From assembly GCA_004563275.1 (NCBI GenBank), contig SFSZ01000030.1, positions 1 through 11,043 of the forward strand: DNA of 11,043 nt, read 5' to 3'. Under the pieces are notes generated by a model, which was not told the origin of the DNA, ran no database searches, and saw only the letters and a list, made by a program, of their open reading frames with translations. Positions 1-5,731 of this stretch are shown piece after piece. This DNA is from a bacterium. Lineage in GTDB: Bacteria > Bacillota_I > Bacilli_A > RF39 > UBA660. The position numbers and the translations under genes are program-made. How positions within the stretch are numbered: the stretch's first letter is position 1; each line of letters begins with the position of its first letter.

Positions 1-1184
1 CTTTTAGCATATTCATTTTCGTTAAGTCTATTTTTCATACCTGCTACGCTTGTATCAATGTGTTCAACGCCGAATAATTCTTCAACCATTTTTGGTGCAT
101 CTTTAGCAAATTGTAAGATTCCAAGTAAAACTGCTACTTTAGCAAGTAGAACGGCTAATCCGGTTGCAGAGTTAGAACTTGGAAATAATTCACTCAAATC
201 TAATGATACAATAAGATTTATTGTAAAGAGTGAAAAGTTAATAATTATTAATCTAATAAATAATGATAGGTAAGTTTTGATAACATCATTTATCCATTTA
301 GTAAACGCTCCACCTACGGGCTTAGTAATTCTCATCATTACTGGGATTGGAGCAATTAATCTATAGAATAATAACTTAATTGCTCTAGTTGCAATATCCA
401 AAGTAAATAATAAATATAGCCATACTGCATATGCTCCTGCTAATACTGGAATAATAGCAATGTGTTCCATTTCTCCATCTACAAGAGCTTGATTTAATTC
501 TTCATCAAGGATAAATTCTTTAATTCCTTCATTTCTCATTGCTTCGTCATATTTTGTAACATATTTTTCGCAAATTTCTGGTACCCCGCTTGGAATATTT
601 CGTTCTTCTGGATACCTTCCACCACATTCATAGTAGGTATATATTTTTCCATTTTCATCTACTGGATAATAGAAAGATGAATAGATAGATAAAGCCACCT
701 TTGCACCAGCTTTTCTAACATTATTGTCATCCGAATTATTTGATGTTCCTAAAATAATAGAGCCAATAACATTGGTACTAACGACTCTTGATTGAAATTG
801 CATTAGGTAATTAAATGCAGTTGGGATCAGTGATAACATAATTACTGAAAAAACTACATTTTTAACAATTCCTTGCATTGAATCTGCACCGTCGTTACTA
901 ATTTTGTCTGGATCTGTCATTAAACATATAATTTTATAAGCAACAAAGAAAAGCATTCCAACGCCCAAAATGATATAAATGCGATCCATAAGTTCGTTCA
1001 TTTTAGCGGTAATGGCCTGTCCTTCCATGTTTGTATCGACTACCAAAAAGAAAACTTGACTAATTAATTTTATAAACCAAAATACAATTGAATCTATAGA
1101 TAGCATTAAAAAGTATATTAATTTTAAAAATACTTCACCAATAGTATCAAATATTGATCCTGTTAATAGTATTTTGTTCATCAT
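1..1184 (-). CDS. VirB6/TrbL-like polytopic membrane protein (3' end beyond window)
   Basis: This frame is open from an ATG at 1184 to the left edge: 394 codons with no stop, so the C-terminus is missing. A ribosome binding site, AGGTGA, lies 6 nt upstream and overlaps the stop of the preceding pilin-like gene, so the two are probably co-transcribed. The protein has about seven hydrophobic segments, near residues 20-48, 68-88, 108-128, 242-262, 268-285, 302-328 and 342-360. An extracytoplasmic-looking loop (about 140-240) carries two cysteines, C187 and C205. The segment RAIKLLFYRLIAPIPVMM (267-284) followed by a long amphipathic/hydrophobic stretch resembles the core of VirB6/TrbL-type channel proteins in Gram-positive conjugation and secretion loci. 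The role proposed, an inner-membrane channel of a T4SS-like machine, is inferred from topology and neighbours. Another polytopic membrane protein remains possible. Confidence 0.62.
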   Translation of the reverse strand, partial: MMNKILLTGSIFDTIGEVFLKLIYFLMLSIDSIVFWFIKLISQVFFLVVDTNMEGQAITAKMNELMDRIYIILGVGMLFFVAYKIICLMTDPDKISNDGADSMQGIVKNVVFSVIMLSLIPTAFNYLMQFQSRVVSTNVIGSIILGTSNNSDDNNVRKAGAKVALSIYSSFYYPVDENGKIYTYYECGGRYPEERNIPSGVPEICEKYVTKYDEAMRNEGIKEFILDEELNQALVDGEMEHIAIIPVLAGAYAVWLYLLFTLDIATRAIKLLFYRLIAPIPVMMRITKPVGGAFTKWINDVIKTYLSLFIRLIIINFSLFTINLIVSLDLSELFPSSNSATGLAVLLAKVAVLLGILQFAKDAPKMVEELFGVEHIDTSVAGMKNRLNENEYAK

Positions 1185-1193
1185 ATTTATCAC

Positions 1194-1559
1194 CTACCCA
1201 ACTACACATGTTTCATAACTAGGATCTAAAAGTCCTAGTAATAAGTTTATTAATGTTGGTAAAAATACCAATATTGCTATAAGAATTAAACGAGTTGTTA
1301 ATCTACTATTACATTTTTTTAATCCTTCAGCATCTTTAGAGAAGATTGCCATGGCATATTCATAAACAGTTAAAGCAAAGACAATAATTGGTCCAATTAT
1401 CTTCATAGCTTTAAAAATATTATCTAAATCTGGTTTTAAACCAGCTAAAACACCAGAACAATCATTATCATTGCTAGTTGGTTCTGGTTCAGCTAAAACA
1501 TAATTAGCTTTTAATAAATAAAGCACAGTAATATACATAAAAGTTTTTATTTTTTTCAT
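1194..1559 (-). CDS. Two-helix pilin-like (VirB2/T4SS-pilin-like) secreted membrane protein
   Basis: The ATG at 1559 is chosen because AGGTGA sits 7 nt upstream. A longer in-frame reading to 1676 has no such site and would run back over the terminator into the previous gene. The product is 121 residues with an N-terminal signal peptide (about 1-23, ending VLA before EPEP). Two hydrophobic helices (about 51-73 and 90-111) flank a short charged loop (SKDAEGLKK). Cysteines are C34, C83 and C118. The YEY motif ending helix 1 and PTLINL (101-106) in helix 2 match the same places in the proteins at 1649-1978 and 3878-4426, so the three appear paralogous. Size and topology fit VirB2/TrbC or T4SS_pilin-type subunits. 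The gene has its own promoter and is followed 9 nt later by the VirB6-like gene. The pilin role is inferred. Confidence 0.68.
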   Translation of the reverse strand: MKKIKTFMYITVLYLLKANYVLAEPEPTSNDNDCSGVLAGLKPDLDNIFKAMKIIGPIIVFALTVYEYAMAIFSKDAEGLKKCNSRLTTRLILIAILVFLPTLINLLLGLLDPSYETCVVG

Positions 1560-1599
1560 AGAATATTCACCTAATTCTCTATATAATATACCATTCAAA

Positions 1600-1628
1600 A
1601 TTATATCATAAAAAAAAACAACAGTAAA
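1600..1628 (-). promoter_or_regulatory. Sigma-A-type promoter for the 1194-1559 gene
   Basis: The -35 is TTTACT (1628-1623), the spacer is 17 bp, and the -10 is a perfect TATAAT (1605-1600). The leader to the ATG at 1559 is about 34 nt. The -35 hexamer falls exactly in the loop of the upstream gene's terminator, and the terminator T-tract forms part of the spacer. Confidence 0.6.
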
Positions 1629-1637
1629 GTTGTTTTT
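1610..1637 (-). terminator. Rho-independent terminator after the 1649-1978 gene
   Basis: A 9-bp stem (1637-1629 with 1622-1614), with loop TTTACT, is followed by T residues; the whole T run covers 1618-1610. It starts 11 nt after the stop of the 1649-1978 gene. The stem is AT-rich, with two G-C pairs near the loop, so efficiency is uncertain. Confidence 0.65.
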
Positions 1638-1648
1638 AGTTACTATAT

Positions 1649-1978
1649 TTAACAATTCCAAGGTGTTAAAATGCACTTTTTACAATCTTCAAAATTAGTT
1701 TGATTTGCAGCCTCGTTAAAACTACCGATAGTTTGAAATAACCATACTACTAATGAAGGTACAAAGAAAATTACAATACCAGCAATTGCACGGTACATTA
1801 ATGTTTTAGCAGATTTTTTGATTTCATCATCTTTACTTGCAACTACAGCTTTTCCAAAATCGAACATACCTAAACCAATTATTAATAAAGGTATACCTAT
1901 TTTAAAGAATGTTAAAATCCATCCAGCAAATGCTAAAACATCACTTGCTTCTGTGCAAAGATTACTCAGTTCACCCAT
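1649..1978 (-). CDS. Two-helix pilin-like (VirB2/T4SS-pilin-like) membrane protein, monocistronic
   Basis: This 109-residue protein starts at the ATG at 1978 with AAGGAG 8 nt upstream. It has no separate signal peptide, and the first helix begins near residue 14. Two hydrophobic segments (about 14-46 and 62-83) are separated by the charged loop ASKDDEIKKSAK. Helix 1 ends in FDFGKAV, matching FDFYNAV of the 3878-4426 protein. Helix 2 contains FFVPSLV, matching its FFAPTLI. The C-terminus has C-x2-C-x6-C (C99, C102, C109) and the N-terminus has C8; the 3878-4426 protein has a near-identical arrangement. It is transcribed alone between a near-consensus promoter and a terminator, as expected for an abundant structural subunit, so it is a candidate major pilin (inference). 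It is a T4SS-pilin-like family member by topology only. Confidence 0.68.
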   Translation of the reverse strand: MGELSNLCTEASDVLAFAGWILTFFKIGIPLLIIGLGMFDFGKAVVASKDDEIKKSAKTLMYRAIAGIVIFFVPSLVVWLFQTIGSFNEAANQTNFEDCKKCILTPWNC

Positions 1979-2005
1979 TTTATATCTCTCCTTACTTCTC
2001 TTTTA

Positions 2006-2034
2006 ATTTTATATTATTTTATTATTATTGTCAA
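2006..2034 (-). promoter_or_regulatory. Near-consensus sigma-A promoter for the 1649-1978 gene
   Basis: A perfect -35 TTGACA (2034-2029), a 17-bp spacer made only of A and T, and a -10 of TAAAAT (2011-2006) form the best promoter in the window. It begins 4 nt past the stop of the TadZ-like gene. No terminator is visible between the two genes, so read-through from upstream is also possible. Confidence 0.72.
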
Positions 2035-2038
2035 TAAA

Positions 2039-3052
2039 TTATTTAAATGAACTAAATAATCCATGACCTGATTGTTTATTAAAGCCTAATTTAACTAATA
2101 ATGCATTTATTGAGTCATTATTATCTTTACGGTCGTTAATATTAGGAATGTTTAAAAATACTTTTAATTTTGTTTCATATTCAAAGGTATTTACTTCTTG
2201 TTGTAAGATAGCACTTCGATTAAGTACTACTTTACCTTTTTGAATTCTTTCATAAACGATTGAACCACCTTTAAGTAATTTATTTAATTTTACAATTCCG
2301 GGGTCAACAAGAAATAATATTTCATCGCAGATATCTCTACCATCTATATCATTTAAATCTATAATGATGACATCTAAATCTTTTATGGAAGATAAACGCA
2401 TTTTTAGATCTTCTAAGGATGTTGCGTAAAGTATATTATTATCTCTAAAGTAAAGTGAATCTTGTTTCATCATTTCAATGCCTTTTACTTTATAATTTGG
2501 TAATAGTTGTTTTACCATCATATACATTAGTGTTGTTGATCCGGCATGTTCAGTTAGATTTTGGATTCCAATTACTTTTTGATTTTTGCTTTTTTGATAA
2601 TTTACTTGCTCAGTAGATGATGAAGGTTTTGTTTCATTTAAGTTACCAGCGATGGGATTAAATGCACTTTGAATTGTTACTTGTTTATATTTTACCACAT
2701 CTTCATATTTGTTTGGATGATCTATTAGATAGTTTATTCCTGAAGTATTTCTGGTAAAGTTATAATATCCTTTATCTATTAATGATGTTAAAAATGAATT
2801 ACTATTTACTAAAGGACTATCATCTAAAAGTAATATTACTTTATTTACATCAAAATATGATAAGAAATAGAAAAGTGATGTGGGGTCATAATAATTTTTA
2901 ATAGCTGTAATATCGATAATAACTTTATTGAAAGTTAGATTAACTAGTTGTTCTTCTAAGTCTTTTCTTTCAAATTCTCCTGTTAAGGTTTTTAGTACTT
3001 CGATTTGAGCATTATCTATTACCCTATTTCTGTTTTTTATTATTATGTTCAT
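2039..3052 (-). CDS. TadZ/CpaE-like pilus-assembly protein with degenerate P-loop (ParA/MinD superfamily)
   Basis: This 337-residue soluble protein starts at the ATG at 3052 with GAGG 8 nt upstream, 12 nt after the preceding stop. The N-terminal half (about 1-115) has alternating hydrophobic strands such as KVIIDITA and KVILLLDD and could be an atypical receiver-like domain. A polar linker (about 138-158) follows, then a ParA/MinD-like domain. Strand KVIGIQNL leads into EHAGSTTL (168-175), which sits where the deviant Walker A motif lies but lacks both its lysines. LDVIIIDLND (225-234) corresponds to the Walker B/switch strand. TadZ/CpaE proteins share this two-part layout and atypical P-loops, and act as polar or assembly-site factors for Tad pili. 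It directly follows Flp-like and TadE-like genes, which supports the call. Nucleotide binding is doubtful. Confidence 0.62.
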   Translation of the reverse strand: MNIIIKNRNRVIDNAQIEVLKTLTGEFERKDLEEQLVNLTFNKVIIDITAIKNYYDPTSLFYFLSYFDVNKVILLLDDSPLVNSNSFLTSLIDKGYYNFTRNTSGINYLIDHPNKYEDVVKYKQVTIQSAFNPIAGNLNETKPSSSTEQVNYQKSKNQKVIGIQNLTEHAGSTTLMYMMVKQLLPNYKVKGIEMMKQDSLYFRDNNILYATSLEDLKMRLSSIKDLDVIIIDLNDIDGRDICDEILFLVDPGIVKLNKLLKGGSIVYERIQKGKVVLNRSAILQQEVNTFEYETKLKVFLNIPNINDRKDNNDSINALLVKLGFNKQSGHGLFSSFK

Positions 3053-3064
3053 GTCATCATCCTC

Positions 3065-3517
3065 TTAATCTTTTGCATAATATATAGCTTTAGTTTGGCC
3101 AGTAACTGGGAATGTAAATATATCACCTAGAACTGGTAAGTCTAATCTAAAGAATACTTTTACTTTATAATATGCTCTTTCTACGGTTGTTCCTGCAACC
3201 AACTCTTCATTAGCTGCATTTGTTTTTACTACGCAGTATTTATAATTGTTACCAGCACCTTTTGATTCATAACCTTTTTCACCATCTTTTGAATTGCATT
3301 CGCCATAAACAAAGTATCCTGTTTTATCTAGATAGTTAGAAATTTGGGTTTGAGTTTCAGAACTCAAACCCTCGTTTTGTTCTATTAAATCTACTATTCC
3401 ATTTTTTACTTTAAATGCTTTTGAATAATTAACCGAAATAGCTAAATAACTAGAAAACAAGACAATAAATACTATAACAATAGTAAACAACCATGTTCCA
3501 CCTATTGCCTCTCTCAT
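3065..3517 (-). CDS. TadE-like pseudopilin
   Basis: This 150-residue protein starts at the ATG at 3517 with AGGTGA 6 nt upstream, reading through from the gene before it (10 nt gap). It begins MREAIGG, then has a single hydrophobic helix (about 8-28) and an extracytoplasmic domain. That domain has two cysteines, C74 and C95, and a C-terminal beta-rich part (YYKVKVFF, then PVLGDIFTFPVTG). One N-terminal helix plus a small beta domain is the build of TadE/TadF minor pilins. The short leader closely resembles the MKEASGE start of the preceding Flp-like protein, suggesting the same processing or sorting route. Its position between a pilin and a TadZ-like gene fits a minor pilin of a Tad-type filament. 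The family call rests on layout and context rather than strong motifs. Confidence 0.58.
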   Translation of the reverse strand: MREAIGGTWLFTIVIVFIVLFSSYLAISVNYSKAFKVKNGIVDLIEQNEGLSSETQTQISNYLDKTGYFVYGECNSKDGEKGYESKGAGNNYKYCVVKTNAANEELVAGTTVERAYYKVKVFFRLDLPVLGDIFTFPVTGQTKAIYYAKD

Positions 3518-3527
3518 TCTTAATCAC

Positions 3528-3761
3528 CTATTTTTTCGGACATTGTACTGTTTTAGTTGCGCCAGTTTCATCTACATATTTACATGAACACATGTCTGAA
3601 CCTGTTGCACATTGGCAATCAAATGCTTGAGTACAATTTGTACTTCTTGTAATATTATTTTTAATTGCTGGCCAAATAAGGGTAGTAAATACTACTCCTA
3701 TTGCAGCGATAGCAACTACTGCTACTGCAGTCATACTTAATTCGCCTGATGCTTCTTTCAT
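3528..3761 (-). CDS. Small Flp-like pilin with Cys-rich C-terminus
   Basis: This 77-residue protein starts at the ATG at 3761 with a strong AGGAGG 10 nt upstream. It is the first gene of an operon with its own promoter. A very short leader (MKEASGE) precedes one hydrophobic helix rich in Ala and Val (about 10-29), followed by a small polar tail. The tail holds six cysteines (C43, C49, C51, C58, C60, C74), which could form three disulfides. Length and layout match Flp/TadE-class pilins, where the N-terminal helix packs the filament core. A Gly-Glu pair at residues 6-7 could be a prepilin peptidase site, but this is not a textbook Flp cleavage motif. A small membrane-anchored Cys-rich peptide of another kind is the alternative. 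Confidence 0.58.
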   Translation of the reverse strand: MKEASGELSMTAVAVVAIAAIGVVFTTLIWPAIKNNITRSTNCTQAFDCQCATGSDMCSCKYVDETGATKTVQCPKK

Positions 3762-3793
3762 ATTCTACATTCCTCCTATCGTAATATATATTT

Positions 3794-3822
3794 ATTATAT
3801 ATCAATTTTTTGGGGTAATCAA
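3794..3822 (-). promoter_or_regulatory. Sigma-A promoter for the Flp-like/TadE-like/TadZ-like operon
   Basis: The -35 is TTGATT (3822-3817), the spacer is 17 bp, and the -10 is a perfect TATAAT (3799-3794). The leader is about 25 nt and holds AGGAGG. The -35 starts one nucleotide after the T-tract of the preceding terminator. Confidence 0.68.
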
Positions 3823-3823
3823 T

Positions 3824-3848
3824 AAAAAAAGTATCATTTGATACTTTT
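3824..3848 (-). terminator. Rho-independent terminator after the 3878-4426 gene
   Basis: A perfect 9-bp stem (3848-3840 with 3835-3827), with a 4-nt loop, runs into seven T residues (3830-3824). It lies about 30 nt past the stop codon and closes the two-gene surface-protein/pilin-like operon. Confidence 0.75.
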
Positions 3849-3877
3849 AAAATTTTTCATTTGGTTACTTAGAATTT

Positions 3878-4426
3878 TTAGTTGTTGTTTTGGTTTTGCA
3901 TGTTGGTATTAAATCCAGTATTATCACAAGTTCCATCAAAAATACAGTCAGTACACTTCTTGTAATCGCTTGGGCTTGGGTCAGCTGCATTAATTACTAA
4001 ATTAATTAGAGTTGGTGCAAAGAAGATTATTAGACCGATTATGCATCTTTTTCCAAGAATAATTGCTTCTTTTCTTAGATTATCAGCATTACCACCAGTT
4101 ACAGCATTATAGAAGTCAAATGAACCCATAAAGATTATTCCAAGAGGAACTATTATTTTTATGACGATTATGACATAATACATTATTCTTAAAGTTGGTT
4201 GAACATCTTCACAGAAGTTTGATGCGATTGGCTCAGGATTATCTTCACCAGCTAACATTTTAATTTCTTTATTTTCTGGAGCATATTCATCTAAAGTTAT
4301 AGCAATTGTTTCATTAGTTACAGTTTTAACTTCTTTATTATTTAAATCTTTACTGATAGTAAAAGATGTAATGCTTAATATAAATAATAAGACAATTATT
4401 AGAGTTGATTTTTTATTCATAGTCAT
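3878..4426 (-). CDS. Two-helix pilin-like (VirB2/T4SS-pilin-like) protein with long N-terminal extension
   Basis: The start at 4426 is preferred because GGAAG lies 9 nt upstream. An ATG at 4435 (185 residues) has that site almost touching it, and 4420 is also possible. The gene overlaps the end of the surface-protein gene by about 14 nt, implying translational coupling. The 182-residue product has a signal peptide or anchor helix (about 6-25), then a polar stretch of about 45 residues. Two hydrophobic helices follow (about 80-107 and 126-147) with the loop GGNADNLRKEA. Motifs FDFYNAV (103-109) and PTLINL (138-143) match the pilin-like proteins at 1649-1978 and 1194-1559. C72 precedes helix 1, and C-x2-C-x5-C (158, 161, 167) follows helix 2. 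An Asn/Gln-rich tail ends the protein. The pilin role is inferred. Confidence 0.66.
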   Translation of the reverse strand: MTMNKKSTLIIVLLFILSITSFTISKDLNNKEVKTVTNETIAITLDEYAPENKEIKMLAGEDNPEPIASNFCEDVQPTLRIMYYVIIVIKIIVPLGIIFMGSFDFYNAVTGGNADNLRKEAIILGKRCIIGLIIFFAPTLINLVINAADPSPSDYKKCTDCIFDGTCDNTGFNTNMQNQNNN

Positions 4427-5642
4427 AATTTTCATCTTCCTTTGCTGGTATTAGGTTTCTTATTAATTTAAATCCAACTACTCCGGCAATGCCTAGAACA
4501 ATAGTAATTAGAATAATAACAATTATGTTACTTCCACCTTTTTTTATTGTGATTATGTAGTCAGTTGTGGTTTCATCTTCGGCAGTTACTTTAATAGTTA
4601 TTTTACTTTTATTTTTTAATTGTTCATTACCAGTTATTTCGTATTTGGCTTTTGCATCTTCTGGAGTTGCTTCTATATCTAAGGCATTAACATCTTTATC
4701 TATTTTTATTATATATTCTTTGACTTCTGGTTTAAAGTTAAGATTATATCCTTTAATAGTTAATGATGATAGTTTACTATTTGACGATAATTTAGGTCCA
4801 TTATCTGTTATTTCAAGATTTATTTTATATTCTAATTTAGTTATTTCATCTTCAGCTGTTACGATAACGTATATTGGCTTTTTAGAGCTTATTTTTTCAT
4901 TATTTTTGATTTTAACAGTTGCTGTAGCTGATTCTGGAATAGCTTCGACTGTAATATCTTTAACGTTTTTATCAACTGATATTGTATACTCTAATGTTTC
5001 TTTATTAAATTGTATTTCTCCAGGTGTTAATTTTAATGATTGTAAGTAAGCATTATTACTTTTAACTGCGGTTGTTGTAGATGTAGTTGGATTTGTGGTT
5101 GTAGTGGTTGTACCTGCAGGTTTAGTTGTTTTTCTTGGAGTTGTTGTGGTTTTTCTTCTGGTGGTTGTAGTTTTTCTTGTTGTGGTAGTTTTTCTGGTAG
5201 TTGTAGTTCTTCTAGTAGTTGTTGTCGTAGTAACAGTTGGAGTTATGGTAGTTTTTCCTATATAGGTGCTTCCATTACTTGTTAATGTACAATCAAAATA
5301 CATAACATAACTACAATATTTAACATCAACGGTTGGTGAACAAGATCCTTGATAACCTCCACAACCGGTTCTAATTAATCTTGTATACATATCTTTATTT
5401 CCATTAGTACAAGTTACTAACTTACTTGAATATAAATATTCTTGAGTATAGGTTCCAGTTAAACAAGATATTTTCTTACATTGAGAATAATAACCATGAC
5501 CATCACTACTAAAGGCAGTATCGGTATTGGCAATACATTGATCCCATGACATGTTTGTTCCTACTTCAGTATTTTGATTGGTAGCAAATACGGTAATAGG
5601 AAATAATAAAGTTACTATTAATAAATATTTTAATTTTTTCAT
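4413..5642 (-). CDS. Membrane-anchored surface protein: Cys-rich head, Thr/Lys/Arg stalk, two cadherin-like repeats
   Basis: This 409-residue protein starts at the ATG at 5642 with AGAGGA 6 nt upstream. In order it has: a signal peptide (1-20, ending VFA); a Cys-rich domain (about 30-120; C36, C55, C60, C78, C94, C101, C110, C118); a low-complexity stalk of TTTT blocks separated by RK or RR (about 131-192); two homologous beta-sandwich repeats (about 196-278 and 287-367); a membrane helix (about 372-393); and a short acidic cytoplasmic tail. Each repeat has the pattern L..L...G...F......Y...I and ends in VTAEDE plus a strand, as in the cadherin-like beta-sandwich family (Pfam PF12733). It is likely displayed on the surface, with the stalk crossing the wall. 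The Cys-rich head matches the protein at 5721-6227. It is coupled to a pilin-like gene. Its ligand is unknown. Confidence 0.78.
   Translation of the reverse strand: MKKLKYLLIVTLLFPITVFATNQNTEVGTNMSWDQCIANTDTAFSSDGHGYYSQCKKISCLTGTYTQEYLYSSKLVTCTNGNKDMYTRLIRTGCGGYQGSCSPTVDVKYCSYVMYFDCTLTSNGSTYIGKTTITPTVTTTTTTRRTTTTRKTTTTRKTTTTRRKTTTTPRKTTKPAGTTTTTTNPTTSTTTAVKSNNAYLQSLKLTPGEIQFNKETLEYTISVDKNVKDITVEAIPESATATVKIKNNEKISSKKPIYVIVTAEDEITKLEYKINLEITDNGPKLSSNSKLSSLTIKGYNLNFKPEVKEYIIKIDKDVNALDIEATPEDAKAKYEITGNEQLKNKSKITIKVTAEDETTTDYIITIKKGGSNIIVIILITIVLGIAGVVGFKLIRNLIPAKEDENYDYE
5067..5252 (-). repeat. Low-complexity Thr/Arg/Lys-coding stretch
   Basis: This codes residues 131-192 of the surface protein. 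At least five blocks of three to four threonines are separated by RR, RK, RRK or PRK, followed by Thr/Pro. On the plus strand it appears as irregular runs of gtt/gta and ttttt. The repeats are imperfect at DNA level, so length changes by slippage are possible but not shown. Confidence 0.7.
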
Positions 5643-5656
5643 AATTATCCTCTTTC

Positions 5657-5685
5657 AAAAAATAATACCATCTGGGTATTATTTT
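5657..5685 (-). terminator. Hairpin with T-tract between the two Cys-rich surface genes
   Basis: An 11-bp stem (5685-5675 with 5669-5659) with a 5-nt loop ends in a run of T residues (5662-5657). It lies 35 nt past the stop of the 5721-6227 gene. It also lies about 15 nt before the next start codon, so it could act as an attenuator in that gene's leader. Confidence 0.62.
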
Positions 5686-5703
5686 AGACCAAGATCTATA
5701 TTA

Positions 5704-5731
5704 ATAATATCACATAATTATTAATATTCAA
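5704..5731 (-). promoter_or_regulatory. Possible promoter for the 4413-5642 / 3878-4426 operon
   Basis: A -35 of TTGAAT (5731-5726, inside the last codons of the upstream gene), a 16-bp spacer and a -10 of TATTAT (5709-5704) would give a leader of about 55 nt containing the hairpin at 5657-5685. A weaker alternative is TTGGTC (5692-5687) with TATTAT (5667-5662) at 19 bp. Neither is strong, and the operon may depend on read-through. Confidence 0.3.

Noticed and set aside
58..273. Plus-strand open frame of 71 codons
   Set aside because: It lies entirely inside the VirB6-like gene on the minus strand, has no ribosome binding site, and its product shows no domain or signal.
1560..1676. N-terminal extension of the 1194-1559 gene to an ATG at 1676
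   Set aside because: It would translate through a terminator hairpin and promoter, has no ribosome binding site, and would hide the signal peptide that begins at 1559.
1..4426. Integrative conjugative element or plasmid
   Set aside because: No relaxase, coupling protein, integrase, origin of transfer or attachment site is visible, and the locus adjoins core replication genes. The left side is cut off, so this cannot be fully excluded.
4567..5049. Plus-strand open frame of 160 codons with hydrophobic product
   Set aside because: It is antisense to the cadherin-like repeats. The hydrophobicity arises from reading the complement of Lys/Glu/Thr-rich codons, and there is no start signal.
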